A stretch of DNA of 64,000 bases, from positions 124,001-188,000 of the forward strand of contig CANNGJ010000002.1 in assembly GCA_947504185.1 (NCBI GenBank). The letters are read 5' to 3'. A model generated the notes under the pieces. That model did no database searches and had not been told where the DNA came from. It worked only from the letters and a program-made list of their open reading frames with translations. Positions 1 through 8,695 of the stretch are shown piece by piece; positions within the stretch are counted from its first letter, which is position 1, and each line of letters starts with the position of its first letter. Both the position numbers and the translations under genes were made by a program. The DNA comes from an uncultured Tenacibaculum sp. GTDB taxonomy: Bacteria; Bacteroidota; Bacteroidia; Flavobacteriales; Flavobacteriaceae.

Positions 1-1194
1 AGAACTTTAGAATTTACTGACAATAACGATAATGATTTTTCTCCTATCAATTTAACTACAGATAAGATTGATACTGAGGAGAAATCTGCAATTGGCTCTG
101 CATTTGGCTTACTAAAAAGAAAAGCTGTTTACAGAAAAGGGTTAGGTGCTGTTTTAATTACTGATGATTTTGACACCTCTAAAAAGCCTTTAGTTCCGCA
201 TAGAGCTAAGCCAGATAATACAACTCCTTTCCCATATGGAAACGCAGAGCAAATCGACACTATTTTTTCTAATATTGATTATAAAAAATTAAACGAAACT
301 ATTGATACTATTTTTAACGACAGAAACAAAACTCGTTCTGTAGTCGTATTATATAAAGATAAGATCATTGCAGAAAAATATGATGATGGTTTTACTAAAG
401 AATCCTTACAAATAGGTTGGTCTATGACCAAAAGTATTACCAGTACTATGTTTGGTATTTTACGTTGTCAAGGTAAAATAGATGTACAAACTGATAATTT
501 ATTTAAAGAATGGGAAAATGATGAGCGTAAAAACATTACCCTTCATAACTTATTACAAATGAATTCTGGTTTAGAATGGACAGAAGATTACAATTCTATT
601 TCTGATGTTACCAAAATGCTTTTTTTACAAAAAGACATGACCAAAACTCAAATTGATAAACCTTTGATTGGTAAACCAAACGAAACTTGGAATTACTCTT
701 CAGGAACTACTAATTTACTTTCGGGTATTTTACGCTCTAAATTTAACACACATCAAGAGTATTTAGATTTTTGGTACAGTGCTTTAATTGATAAAATTGG
801 AATGAATTCAATGATTATTGAAACAGATATGAGTGGTAATTATGTTGGTTCATCGTATGCTTGGGCAACAGCAAGAGATTGGGCAAAACTAGGAATGTTA
901 TACCTACATAATGGTGAATGGAATGGGCAAAACGTTTTTGATAAAGATTGGGTTGACTACGCTACAACTCCTACACCGGGTTCTGATGGATGGTATGGTG
1001 CACAAATATGGCTAAACGCAGGTAATAGATATCCTGATGTACCAAAAAGCATGTATTCTTTTAATGGTTATAAAGGTCAGAATGTATTTATTTTACCAAG
1101 TAAAGATTTAGTCGTAGTTCGTACAGGACTTACTAAAAATGCTGATATGAATACCTTATTAAAAGGAATTATCAATTCAATAAAAAACAACTAA
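1..1194 (+). CDS. Serine hydrolase, beta-lactamase / penicillin-binding-protein fold (5' end outside window)
   Basis: This is a class C beta-lactamase-type serine hydrolase that is truncated by the window edge. The frame is open from base 1 with no credible start inside, so the ATG at 424 is internal and lies next to the active-site motif. The nucleophile motif SxxK reads SMTK at visible codons 141-144 (bases 421-432). The second motif is probably the Tyr in WNYSSGT at about codon 232, and a GYKGQN stretch near the C-terminus sits where the third motif is expected. The segment after the second motif (AWATARDWAKLGMLYL) is typical of the 6-aminohexanoate-oligomer-hydrolase-like branch. The true substrate cannot be read from the sequence. 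The stop codon overlaps the next gene by one base (TAATG), which implies co-translation with the SdpI-like gene. Confidence 0.85.
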   Translation, partial: RTLEFTDNNDNDFSPINLTTDKIDTEEKSAIGSAFGLLKRKAVYRKGLGAVLITDDFDTSKKPLVPHRAKPDNTTPFPYGNAEQIDTIFSNIDYKKLNETIDTIFNDRNKTRSVVVLYKDKIIAEKYDDGFTKESLQIGWSMTKSITSTMFGILRCQGKIDVQTDNLFKEWENDERKNITLHNLLQMNSGLEWTEDYNSISDVTKMLFLQKDMTKTQIDKPLIGKPNETWNYSSGTTNLLSGILRSKFNTHQEYLDFWYSALIDKIGMNSMIIETDMSGNYVGSSYAWATARDWAKLGMLYLHNGEWNGQNVFDKDWVDYATTPTPGSDGWYGAQIWLNAGNRYPDVPKSMYSFNGYKGQNVFILPSKDLVVVRTGLTKNADMNTLLKGIINSIKNN

Positions 1195-1535
1195 TGAATC
1201 CTTATTATTACGTACTTTCTATTAACGGCTTACTTTTTCTATTTAGTATTATTTTCTATTTCTTTCCACCTAAGAAAATAAATGCCATCTATGGATATCG
1301 CACTAATAGGACAATGAAAAACGAAATAATCTGGAAGTTTGCGAATACTTATTTTACAAAGCAATTTTTAATCTATTCTACAATTTCGTTTTTTGCTGCG
1401 CTTTTATTTGTTGGTGTTTCTAAAAATGTTAGCTGGCAACCAATGGCTATTATGCTATTGTCTCTAGGAGTATCAGTGGTTAAAACTGAGCAGGAAATTA
1501 ATAAGAATTTTGATGAAGAAGGGAATAAAAAATAG
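1194..1535 (+). CDS. SdpI/YhfL family small membrane protein
   Basis: This 113-residue membrane protein belongs to the SdpI/YhfL family. It has a hydrophobic N-terminal helix (about residues 7-24), then the signature segment YGYRTNRTMKNEIIWKFAN (residues 34-52), then two more membrane helices. The segment Y-G-[YFW]-R-T-x-x-[ST]-[ML]-[KR] followed by W..AN is characteristic of the family. Bacillus SdpI gives immunity to the SdpC toxin, but most family members have no known function, so an immunity role is not implied. It is translationally coupled to the upstream serine hydrolase through a one-base stop/start overlap. Its stop lies inside an AT-rich inverted repeat shared with the convergent sco gene. 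Confidence 0.8.
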   Translation: MNPYYYVLSINGLLFLFSIIFYFFPPKKINAIYGYRTNRTMKNEIIWKFANTYFTKQFLIYSTISFFAALLFVGVSKNVSWQPMAIMLLSLGVSVVKTEQEINKNFDEEGNKK

Positions 1536-1551
1536 TACCTCTATTTTTTAT
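1525..1551. terminator. AT-rich palindromic terminator-like repeat containing both stop codons
   Basis: An 11-bp perfect inverted repeat (1525-1535 with 1541-1551) has a 5-nt loop and an A/T run on each side. It contains the TAG of the rightward SdpI-like gene and the TAG of the leftward sco gene. It could end transcription in both directions, but the stem has only one G-C pair, so it may be weak. Confidence 0.45.
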
Positions 1552-2218
1552 ACTCTTCCTTTAATAAGGTAATATCTTCAATAATTTTTTGCATATTTTC
1601 TTTTTTGGTACCGTCATAAGAACCTCTAATACGACCTTCTTTGTCTATTAATACAAAGTTTTCAGTGTGCACCCAGTCGTTATCCCCTCCATCACCCTCA
1701 TCTAAAACAGCAAAATAATGTTTACGAGCTAAATTGTAAATATGTTTTTTATCGCCAGTAGTTACATTCCACTTTCCATCAATAACACCTTTACTTTCAG
1801 CGTATTTTTTTAATTGCGGAACACTATCCATTACTGGAGTTACCGAATGTGATAAAAACATGATATCATTATCTTTTTTGTAATGCTCTTGTAGTTCGCT
1901 CATATTATACGCCATCGCAATACAAATTGTTTGGCAACGTGTAAAAAAGAAATCAGCTATATAGATTTTATCTTTATAGTCAGCATTCGTAATTGTTTTT
2001 CCATTTTGGTTGATTAATTTAAAATCTCCAATAGTATGATTTTTAGACTTCATTCTAACAGAAGCATCTACCAATTTAGGATTAATATCAGCAGGGTTAT
2101 AAATTGGCAATCGATCATCAACCTTTACTAAATGATAAAAAACAGGGATTCCAACTGCGCAAAAAACAATTAAAAAAAGCAAAGTGCTTTTTGATTTTTT
2201 AAAGAACTTTAAGTCCAT
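1541..2218 (-). CDS. SCO1/SenC family copper chaperone
   Basis: This 225-residue protein is a SCO family thioredoxin-fold protein that delivers copper to, or reduces, the CuA site of cytochrome oxidase subunit II. One N-terminal membrane anchor (about residues 12-30) places the domain outside the cytoplasmic membrane. The copper-binding Cys pair is seen in FTRCQTIC (CxxxC), and the conserved third ligand is the His of VHTENFVLID. The usual Pro after the first Cys is replaced by Gln. A -7 element lies 18 nt upstream of the ATG. The aa3 oxidase genes are about 14 kb away in the same window, so a role in their assembly is plausible but inferred. Confidence 0.88.
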   Translation of the reverse strand: MDLKFFKKSKSTLLFLIVFCAVGIPVFYHLVKVDDRLPIYNPADINPKLVDASVRMKSKNHTIGDFKLINQNGKTITNADYKDKIYIADFFFTRCQTICIAMAYNMSELQEHYKKDNDIMFLSHSVTPVMDSVPQLKKYAESKGVIDGKWNVTTGDKKHIYNLARKHYFAVLDEGDGGDNDWVHTENFVLIDKEGRIRGSYDGTKKENMQKIIEDITLLKEEYKK

Positions 2219-2235
2219 TCTCTTTAATTTTCCTA

Positions 2236-2243
2236 CAAAAATA
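2236..2243 (-). promoter_or_regulatory. -7 promoter element for the sco gene
   Basis: On the minus strand this reads TATTTTTG, an exact match to the Bacteroidota -7 consensus TAnnTTTG, 17 nt upstream of the ATG. Confidence 0.6.
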
Positions 2244-2339
2244 CGACTAAAAACAAGGTATACTTAATCGAACGTTAAAAAGTTTGTTAAAACCAAGTCT
2301 CATCTACTTCTCAAGTTTTTAGAACTCTTTTGAAAAACG

Positions 2340-2347
2340 TACATTTG
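2340..2347 (+). promoter_or_regulatory. -7 promoter element for the rseP-type gene
   Basis: TACATTTG matches TAnnTTTG exactly and lies 29 nt before the ATG at 2377. No clear -33 TTTG is seen at the usual distance. Confidence 0.6.
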
Positions 2348-2376
2348 TCAGATTTTAAATTTAGACAAACACCTTT

Positions 2377-3726
2377 ATGGAAATATTAATAAAAGCATCA
2401 CAATTTATTTTAAGCTTATCGCTATTAATTGTTTTGCACGAGTTAGGACACTTTATTCCTGCTAAATTATTTAAAACTAGAGTAGAAAAATTCTATTTGT
2501 TTTTCGATTATAAGTTTTCGTTATTTAAAAAGAAAATTGGTGATACGGTTTATGGTATCGGTTGGATTCCTTTAGGAGGATATGTAAAAATATCTGGAAT
2601 GATTGATGAAAGCATGGACACTGAGCAAATGGCATTACCTCCTCAACCATGGGAATTTCGTTCTAAACCAGCATGGCAACGCTTAATTATTATGTTAGGT
2701 GGTGTTTTTGTGAATTTTGTTTTAGGTATTATTATCTACATCTGTTTAATGTATGCTTACGGTGAAAAGTTTTTACCTAACGAAAGTTTAAAAGATGGTG
2801 TTTGGGTACAAGACCAACTAGGTAAAGATTTAGGTTTACAAACTGGAGATAAAATATTAACTATTGATGGGCAAGCTATTCAAAAATTCAGAGAATTACC
2901 TTTAGAATTTATCAATGGAAACAATTATACTATTGAAAGAAACGGAGAGGTTATTGAAAAAGTAATTCCAACGGATTTTATTTCTAAATTAGTTGACAGA
3001 GGTAAAGATGCTGGAGCTTTTGTATCCCCTAGATACCCTTTTGTTGTTGGAAAAATACCTGCTGATTCTCAAAACTCAAATGCTGGTTTAGAAAAAGGCG
3101 ATATTGTTACACTTGTAAATGGAGAAACTGCAAGATATATTGATCAAGTAGAAGCTATACTTAACCTTAATAAAGGACAAACAGTAAATCTTACTGTGAA
3201 TAGAAAAGAGGTTACTAAAAATATTAGCGCTAAAGTAAATGAAGAAGGTAAATTAATGATTTACAAAACACAATTACCTTATTCAGACTTAGAAAAACTA
3301 GGCTACTACCAATTAGCTGAAAAAACATATTCTTTTGGTGAAGCTATTCCTGCTGGAACTAATAAAGCATGGACTACTTTAACCAACTACGTTAAGCAGA
3401 TGAAAAAGATTTTTAATCCTAGTACAGGTGCGTATAAAGGATTGGGTGGGTTTATTTCTATCGGAAGTATTTTTCCTTCAGAATTTAGCTGGCAAACTTT
3501 CTGGAACATTACAGCATTCTTATCAATCATGTTAGGATTCATGAATTTATTACCTATTCCTGCTTTAGATGGTGGGCATGTAGTATTTACCTTGTGGGAA
3601 ATGATTACAGGCAAAAAACCAGGAGACAAATTCTTAGAATATGCACAAGTAACAGGGTTTATTTTATTAATAGTCTTATTATTATTCGCAAACGGTAATG
3701 ATATATTTAGAACGTTTTTTAAATAA
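2377..3726 (+). CDS. rseP: RIP metalloprotease, RseP/site-2 protease family
   Basis: This 449-residue polytopic inner-membrane zinc protease cleaves transmembrane substrates such as anti-sigma factors. The zinc motif HELGH is at residues 21-25 in the first helix, and the second catalytic segment MNLLPIPALDGGH lies at about residues 389-401, with the Asp as third ligand. Two PDZ-like regions fill roughly residues 130-295 between the second and third helices. The length and the order helix-PDZ-PDZ-helix fit RseP. No sigma/anti-sigma pair is adjacent, so the substrate is unknown. It has its own promoter and a strong hairpin downstream. Confidence 0.93.
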   Translation: MEILIKASQFILSLSLLIVLHELGHFIPAKLFKTRVEKFYLFFDYKFSLFKKKIGDTVYGIGWIPLGGYVKISGMIDESMDTEQMALPPQPWEFRSKPAWQRLIIMLGGVFVNFVLGIIIYICLMYAYGEKFLPNESLKDGVWVQDQLGKDLGLQTGDKILTIDGQAIQKFRELPLEFINGNNYTIERNGEVIEKVIPTDFISKLVDRGKDAGAFVSPRYPFVVGKIPADSQNSNAGLEKGDIVTLVNGETARYIDQVEAILNLNKGQTVNLTVNRKEVTKNISAKVNEEGKLMIYKTQLPYSDLEKLGYYQLAEKTYSFGEAIPAGTNKAWTTLTNYVKQMKKIFNPSTGAYKGLGGFISIGSIFPSEFSWQTFWNITAFLSIMLGFMNLLPIPALDGGHVVFTLWEMITGKKPGDKFLEYAQVTGFILLIVLLLFANGNDIFRTFFK

Positions 3727-3744
3727 GACTTCATAACAGCAAAT

Positions 3745-3781
3745 AAAAAAAAGCCTGGTAATATTTACGAGGCTTTTTTTA
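3745..3781. terminator. Bidirectional terminator between rseP and the acyltransferase
   Basis: A hairpin (AGCCT...AGGCT with a GTAA/TTAC extension) is flanked by an A-run on the left and eight T on the right, so it can serve both converging genes. Confidence 0.8.
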
Positions 3782-3792
3782 TTATACTTAAA

Positions 3793-5601
3793 TTACTTGT
3801 TTAAATTCTCTGTAGCCCTTCTTTCTAATTCTGCTTGAAACTCTTCCATAACAGGTTTTACTGTGCTGTCTGGTATATCTGCAACCTTTATATACATTAA
3901 ACCATCTATAGCATTGTTAAATTTCGGGTCTACATTAAATGCAACCAAACGAGCATTCTGCTTCACATACTTTTTAATTAATACTGGTATACGTAAAGCT
4001 CCTGGTTCAATCTCATCTATAATTTTATCAAATTTTTGCATATCAGCTTCAGTGGCATCAAATACAAAATCTTTATCAGCGTCTTTAAGGCTTACTTTAA
4101 ACTCTTTTTTCGGGTGAATATATTGCGCTACATAAGGATCGTAATAATGAGATTTCATAAACTCAATCATTAATGATTTCGAGAATTCTGAAAACTGATT
4201 ACTAATACTCACTCCACCCATTAAATATTTATACTTAGGATAACGCAAAGTAACATGTACAATACCTTTCCAAAGTAAAAATAAAGGCATTGGTTTTTGC
4301 TGATATTTTTTAGAGATAAATGCCCTACCTAACTCAATAGTACTTTGCATCATTGAATACAACTCTGGTTCTATTCTAAACAGCGTATGAATATAAAAAC
4401 CGTTGATACCGTGTTTCTTATAAATATCTTTTCCTAAACCCATTCTATAAGCACCCACCAACTCTTTTTGTACGTTATCCCACAAAAATAAATGATGATA
4501 ATATTTATCAAACTTATCTAAGTCAATAGATTTATTGGTTCCTTCACCAACATCTCTAAAAGTTATTTCACGTAATCGGCCTATTTCATGTAAAATATTA
4601 GGAATCTCTTTCGCATTTGCAAAAAACACTTCGTAATTTTTACTTTCTAATAATCTACTTCCTTTATCTCGTAGATCATCTACTTCTTTTTCAAATAAAA
4701 CAGGTGTTTTTTGAGAAGTAATTTTCTTAACTTTTTTAGGAATTTTTAAATTTTGAGTTGATAAAATCTTTTGAGGTGTTTTCTCAAAAGGATTTGCCAA
4801 CATATATGTTTTCTTCCTTATAAACTCATAAAAAGAAGGTACATCTTTGTATTGTTCTTGATCTTTTACAGAAATAGCCTTACCTATTCTTACTTTTATA
4901 ACTCTATTTTTTTGAGAAATAACTTCTGAAGGAAGTTTAGCTGTTCGTAATGTTCCGCTAATTTTAGAAAGAATATAAAATAACTGACTATTCTTAGCGT
5001 GAAAATAAATAGGAATTACAGGTACCTTCGCTTTCTTAATTAACTTAACAGCTCCTTCCTCCCAAGGCTTGTCAACCATTAGTTTACCATCACGATATGT
5101 AGAAACTTCACCTGCTGGAAAAATCCCCAAAGGCTTCCCTTCTCTTAAATGCATTAAAGCACTCTTAATCCCAGCAACACTCGATTTTGCATCCTTATGA
5201 TTCTCAAAAGGATTTACAGGCATTACATATGGCTTTAAAGGCTCAATTCTATGCAGTAAAAAGTTAGCTATAATTTTATAATCTGCTCTTTTTTCTATTA
5301 ATAATTTTAGTAGTAAAACCCCGTCAATTCCACCTAGCGGGTGGTTTGAAATAGTAATAAAGGGACCGTCTTTAGGAATACGTTTTAAATCTTCCTCAGG
5401 AATTTCAAATTCGATTTTACAGTCGTCTAAAACCCCATTTAAAAAATCAAGGTCCGATTTATTTTTATTATTATCGTAAATCTTATTAATTGCAGAAATA
5501 CGTAAAGTTTTAAGTAATAACCAACCAATAAAGGTACCAGCTGCACCGAATTTATCAACTCCTATTACTTTAGCTATTTCTTTTGATGTGACTATACTCA
5601 T
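3793..5601 (-). CDS. Bifunctional acyltransferase, OlsF-like (PlsC-type O-acyltransferase + GNAT N-acyltransferase)
   Basis: This 602-residue fusion probably makes amino-acid-containing membrane lipids (ornithine or glycine lipids). The N-terminal half is a PlsC-type acyltransferase with the catalytic segment SNHPLGGIDG (His 87, Asp 93) and a GIFPAGE-type segment. The C-terminal half (about residues 320-600) is a hemolysin/OlsB-like GNAT domain, with ELVGAYRMG and IELGRAFI and a downstream LLWKGI. The combination matches OlsF, which is known from Serratia and Flavobacterium and acylates both the amine and the hydroxyl. The longer reading to 5631 is rejected because a perfect -7 element covers its start codon. 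The histidine-aspartate spacing is H-x5-D, whereas classical PlsC is H-x4-D. Whether ornithine or glycine is the head group cannot be told here. Confidence 0.82.
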   Translation of the reverse strand: MSIVTSKEIAKVIGVDKFGAAGTFIGWLLLKTLRISAINKIYDNNKNKSDLDFLNGVLDDCKIEFEIPEEDLKRIPKDGPFITISNHPLGGIDGVLLLKLLIEKRADYKIIANFLLHRIEPLKPYVMPVNPFENHKDAKSSVAGIKSALMHLREGKPLGIFPAGEVSTYRDGKLMVDKPWEEGAVKLIKKAKVPVIPIYFHAKNSQLFYILSKISGTLRTAKLPSEVISQKNRVIKVRIGKAISVKDQEQYKDVPSFYEFIRKKTYMLANPFEKTPQKILSTQNLKIPKKVKKITSQKTPVLFEKEVDDLRDKGSRLLESKNYEVFFANAKEIPNILHEIGRLREITFRDVGEGTNKSIDLDKFDKYYHHLFLWDNVQKELVGAYRMGLGKDIYKKHGINGFYIHTLFRIEPELYSMMQSTIELGRAFISKKYQQKPMPLFLLWKGIVHVTLRYPKYKYLMGGVSISNQFSEFSKSLMIEFMKSHYYDPYVAQYIHPKKEFKVSLKDADKDFVFDATEADMQKFDKIIDEIEPGALRIPVLIKKYVKQNARLVAFNVDPKFNNAIDGLMYIKVADIPDSTVKPVMEEFQAELERRATENLNK

Positions 5602-5628
5602 ACAATAATATCCAATTAGACGCAAATG

Positions 5629-5636
5629 CAAATATA
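5629..5636 (-). promoter_or_regulatory. -7 promoter element for the OlsF-like gene
   Basis: The minus strand reads TATATTTG, an exact TAnnTTTG match 27 nt upstream of the ATG at 5601. It overlaps the earlier in-frame ATG at 5631 and so argues against that start. Confidence 0.65.
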
Positions 5637-5663
5637 ATGGATTTTAATGAGCTTTTCAGTCAT

Positions 5664-6908
5664 TTATTTAACGACCAACTGGGCAGTTTCTGTATTGATT
5701 TGTCTAATAACAACCTCCCCTCTTTTTTTGATAAATTCGATTGCTTTATCATCAAAATGACGAATGGTATACAATGTAGTATTTTCGTATGCTTTTATAA
5801 CGAAAGCCTCTTTTAAATCATTATAAAAATCTTTATAGCTATTATATTTATCCTCTATGCATACCGAAAAACTAATTGCTGAATTTTGAATCAAATTCAC
5901 TTTTAATTTATACTCATGTAGCTTTTTAAAAACTGCACTAATATTATCTTCAACCATAAAAGAAAAGTCCTTAGCAGATATCGAAATTAAAATTTGTTTT
6001 TTCTTAACGATAAAACACGGGATTTCAGGAGTGATCTTCTTTCCTCTACCAACACAAGTTCCTGAATTGTTTATATCTTCAAACGAACGAACAAATAACG
6101 GAATATTCTTTTGCTCAAGTGGCTGTATTGTTTTAGGATGTATTACAGAAGCCCCATAAAAAGCCATTTCAATCGCCTCAGTATAAGATATCTCTTTTAA
6201 TAATTCTGTTTTAGTAAATACTCGAGGGTCTGCATTTAAAACTCCATCAACATCTTTCCAAATAGTAACACTTTTTGCGTCTAAGCAATATGCGAAAACA
6301 CCCGCAGTATAATCTGAACCTTCTCTACCTAAAGTTGTTGTTTTTTCATCAAAACCTCCCAGAAAACCTTGAGTGATATTTAATTTAGAAGTATCTATGT
6401 TTCTTGAAATTTGTTTTTGTGTATCTACCCAATCAACTTTTGCATCACGGTAACTATCGTTGGTTTTAATATAATCTCTAACATCTAACCATTGGTTCGA
6501 GATTCCTATTTCAGAAAGGTAAGCACTTACAATGTTAGTTGACAATAGCTCACCAAACCCAACCATTTGATCATATACATAATTATAATCTTCGGAAGTG
6601 TTTCTTGCCATAAAACCACTCAGTTCACCAAATAAAAAATTTACTTTGTTATAAATTTCATGGGCTTCATCAAATAAATTATTCATCATATTTTGATGAA
6701 AACCCTCAACAAAACTTAAAGCTTCTTTTAAATTTTCCTTTTTATCAAAATAACTGTTTACAACATTCTCAAAAGCATTGGTCATTTTTCCCATTGCAGA
6801 AATCACAACCAATAAATTTTCAGTTCCTTCGTGTTGTAACACTCTAGCTAGGTTTCTCACACCTTCAGCATCTTTAACCGATGCTCCTCCAAACTTAAAT
6901 ATTCTCAT
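5664..6908 (-). CDS. Aspartate kinase
   Basis: This 414-residue enzyme phosphorylates L-aspartate, the first step toward lysine, threonine, methionine and diaminopimelate. The N-terminal kinase domain begins with KFGGASV (residues 5-11), and the GREGSDYTAG segment near residue 195 is part of the aspartate/ATP site. The C-terminal part (about 310-414) has ACT-like regulatory character. It is monofunctional, with no homoserine dehydrogenase domain. The start overlaps the end of the upstream GNAT gene by 14 bases, so the two are one transcription unit driven from the GNAT promoter. Which end product inhibits it cannot be read from sequence alone. Confidence 0.92.
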   Translation of the reverse strand: MRIFKFGGASVKDAEGVRNLARVLQHEGTENLLVVISAMGKMTNAFENVVNSYFDKKENLKEALSFVEGFHQNMMNNLFDEAHEIYNKVNFLFGELSGFMARNTSEDYNYVYDQMVGFGELLSTNIVSAYLSEIGISNQWLDVRDYIKTNDSYRDAKVDWVDTQKQISRNIDTSKLNITQGFLGGFDEKTTTLGREGSDYTAGVFAYCLDAKSVTIWKDVDGVLNADPRVFTKTELLKEISYTEAIEMAFYGASVIHPKTIQPLEQKNIPLFVRSFEDINNSGTCVGRGKKITPEIPCFIVKKKQILISISAKDFSFMVEDNISAVFKKLHEYKLKVNLIQNSAISFSVCIEDKYNSYKDFYNDLKEAFVIKAYENTTLYTIRHFDDKAIEFIKKRGEVVIRQINTETAQLVVK

Positions 6909-7380
6909 TACAAAATTCAGTTAAGCTTTGTTCGTTCATATGGCAAACTCTCCACTCATCGTAAACAGTTGCTCCTGTTTTTTTATAAAAATCAATTGCA
7001 TTGGTGTTCCAATCTAACACTTCCCAAGCCACTCTTTTAAACCCGTTACTTGATGCATATTTCATTACTGACGCATACAATTCTTTACCTGCCCCAACAC
7101 CTCTTTTAGTTTCTGTAACCATTAAATCTTCTAAATGAATTGCTTTTCCTTTCCATGTAGAATAACGCTCATAAAACAGCACCATACCAATTATCTCTCC
7201 GTTAGTTTCTTCAGCTACAAATGTTTTAAACTTAGGATTGTTTGAGAAACCATCTTGTAATAAATCATCAACTGTAATTTTTACAGCATTAGGTTCTTTT
7301 TCAAAAACAGCTAACTCTATAATTAAATCTAATATTGATTGTGCATCTTTCTTTTCACCCGATCGAATTATAAAACTCAT
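6895..7380 (-). CDS. GNAT family N-acetyltransferase (spermidine/diamine acetyltransferase-like)
   Basis: This 161-residue acetyl-CoA-dependent transferase shows the GNAT core: IHLEDLMVTETKRGVGAGKEL for beta4 and the pyrophosphate loop (residues about 81-101), and WEVLDWNTNAIDFYKKTGA for the C-terminal half. The LDWN..AI.FY..xGA signature is typical of the SAT1-like branch that acetylates polyamines or thialysine-like substrates. Substrate identity is an inference. It is the first gene of an overlapping pair with aspartate kinase; a lysine-like substrate would fit that neighbour but is not shown. A perfect -7 element lies 46 nt upstream. Confidence 0.8.
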   Translation of the reverse strand: MSFIIRSGEKKDAQSILDLIIELAVFEKEPNAVKITVDDLLQDGFSNNPKFKTFVAEETNGEIIGMVLFYERYSTWKGKAIHLEDLMVTETKRGVGAGKELYASVMKYASSNGFKRVAWEVLDWNTNAIDFYKKTGATVYDEWRVCHMNEQSLTEFCNENI

Positions 7381-7426
7381 CTTTCAAATTTTATGTAAAG
7401 ATAATTCTTAAAACATTCCTTTAAAA

Positions 7427-7434
7427 CAAATATA
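7427..7434 (-). promoter_or_regulatory. -7 promoter element for the GNAT / aspartate kinase unit
   Basis: The minus strand reads TATATTTG, an exact TAnnTTTG match. Confidence 0.55.
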
Positions 7435-7485
7435 AAATTAAAACACATCTGCCTTTTTGGTTAAAATTTAAAAAATACGAAATCG

Positions 7486-7516
7486 TTGTAGAAACGTAAA
7501 AAAGTTGGCATCTTTG
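7486..7516 (+). promoter_or_regulatory. -33/-7 promoter for fbp
   Basis: A TTG at 7486-7488 is followed after 20 nt by CATCTTTG (7509-7516), one mismatch from TAnnTTTG. The spacing matches the Bacteroidota rule. The element covers a possible TTG start codon at 7505, which is therefore unlikely to be used. Confidence 0.6.
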
Positions 7517-7537
7517 TACACAACACAAAAATTTGAC

Positions 7538-8572
7538 ATGAATAACAAGCACATGACTCTTGGTGAGTTTATCATCGGTAATCAAAAAGATTTTAAATAC
7601 TCTTCTGGTGAATTATCTCGCCTTATCAATTCTATCCGATTAGCTGCTAAAGTAGTAAATCACGAAATTAGAAAAGCAGGTTTAGTAGATATTACCGGAG
7701 CAGCAGGAGATATCAATGTACAAGGAGAGGCGCAACAAAAATTAGATGTTTTAGCCAACGATCTATTTAAACAAACGCTTATTAATCGTGAAATTGTTTG
7801 TGGTATTGCAAGCGAAGAAGAAGATGATTTTGTAATTGTTGAAGGACATGATAAAGCAAATCAAAACAAATATGTTTTATTAATGGATCCTTTAGATGGA
7901 TCATCAAACATTGATGTAAACGTATCTGTAGGAACAATTTTCTCAATTTACCGAAGAGTTTCTCCTGTAGGAACTCCTGTTACAAAAGAAGATTTTTTAC
8001 AAAAAGGAAGTGAGCAAGTTGCCGCAGGTTATGTTGCTTATGGTACCTCAACAATGTTAGTATTTACTTCAGGAAATGGAGTAAATGGGTTTACATTAAA
8101 CCCTGCTATTGGTACTTTTTACCTATCACACCCTAATATGCAATATCCAGAAAATGGTAAAATATATTCAGTAAGCGAAGGTTATTTTACGCATTTTCAA
8201 GAAGGAATGAAACGCTTTTTAATTCACTGTAAGGAGTTAAATGAAGCTGATAATAGACCATACACTGCTCGTTATATAGGTTCATTAGTTTCAGATTTTC
8301 ACAGAAACATGATTAAAGGTGGAATTTATATTTATCCAGCAACGGCAATTACACCTAAAGGGAAATTACGTTTACTATATGAATGTAATCCTATGGCTTT
8401 TATTTGTGAACAGGCTGGAGGAAAAGCTTCCGATGGATTTATGAGAATTATGGATATTGATCCATCTGAATTACATCAACGTGTACCTTTTTATTGCGGA
8501 AGTAAACAAATGGTAGAAAAAGCAGAAGAGTTTATGACAGAGTTTTCTGCCGATGAAAAACCAGTATACTAA
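7538..8572 (+). CDS. fbp: Fructose-1,6-bisphosphatase class 1
   Basis: This gluconeogenic enzyme hydrolyses fructose 1,6-bisphosphate to fructose 6-phosphate in the cytoplasm. The metal- and phosphate-binding signature is [20 protein letters not shown], followed by a conserved [20 protein letters not shown] segment. I place the start at the ATG at 7538, giving 344 residues. An upstream TTG (7505) lies inside the promoter and would add residues not usual in the family. An ATG at 7553 is also possible. The length fits class 1 FBPases. It is monocistronic, ending in a 12-bp-stem terminator. Confidence 0.94.
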   Translation: MNNKHMTLGEFIIGNQKDFKYSSGELSRLINSIRLAAKVVNHEIRKAGLVDITGAAGDINVQGEAQQKLDVLANDLFKQTLINREIVCGIASEEEDDFVIVEGHDKANQNKYVLLMDPLDGSSNIDVNVSVGTIFSIYRRVSPVGTPVTKEDFLQKGSEQVAAGYVAYGTSTMLVFTSGNGVNGFTLNPAIGTFYLSHPNMQYPENGKIYSVSEGYFTHFQEGMKRFLIHCKELNEADNRPYTARYIGSLVSDFHRNMIKGGIYIYPATAITPKGKLRLLYECNPMAFICEQAGGKASDGFMRIMDIDPSELHQRVPFYCGSKQMVEKAEEFMTEFSADEKPVY

Positions 8573-8606
8573 AGAATAGTTATTATTTATATTGAAATAA
8601 ATTTAG

Positions 8607-8640
8607 AATAAGGTAAACGGTTGTTTGCCTTATTTTTTTA
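8607..8640 (+). terminator. fbp terminator
   Basis: A 12-bp stem (8607-8618 with 8623-8634, one G-T pair) with a GGTT loop is followed by a T-run. Confidence 0.85.
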
Positions 8641-8655
8641 TGGTAAATTTACCAT
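8640..8655. promoter_or_regulatory. Perfect 16-bp palindrome over the sod promoter (candidate operator)
   Basis: ATGGTAAATTTACCAT is a perfect palindrome 40 nt upstream of the sod ATG. It contains TAAATTTA, one base from TAnnTTTG, with a TTTG 16 nt upstream of it (8623-8626). A dimeric redox- or metal-responsive regulator could bind here, but the regulator is unknown. Confidence 0.5.
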
Positions 8656-8695
8656 TGTAAAAATGAAAAATTAATCACATAAAAATCAAACAATT

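Noticed and set aside
1194..1535. SdpI-like gene as a bacteriocin immunity gene
   Set aside because: The fold matches the family, but there is no SdpC-like toxin gene nearby, so immunity is not supported.
5602..5631. Earlier ATG for the OlsF-like gene
   Set aside because: A perfect -7 element (5629-5636) covers this ATG, so it would not be in the mRNA.
7505..7537. TTG start of fbp giving 11 extra residues
   Set aside because: The TTG overlaps the likely -33/-7 promoter (7486-7516), and the added residues are not typical of the family. The ATG at 7538 is used instead.
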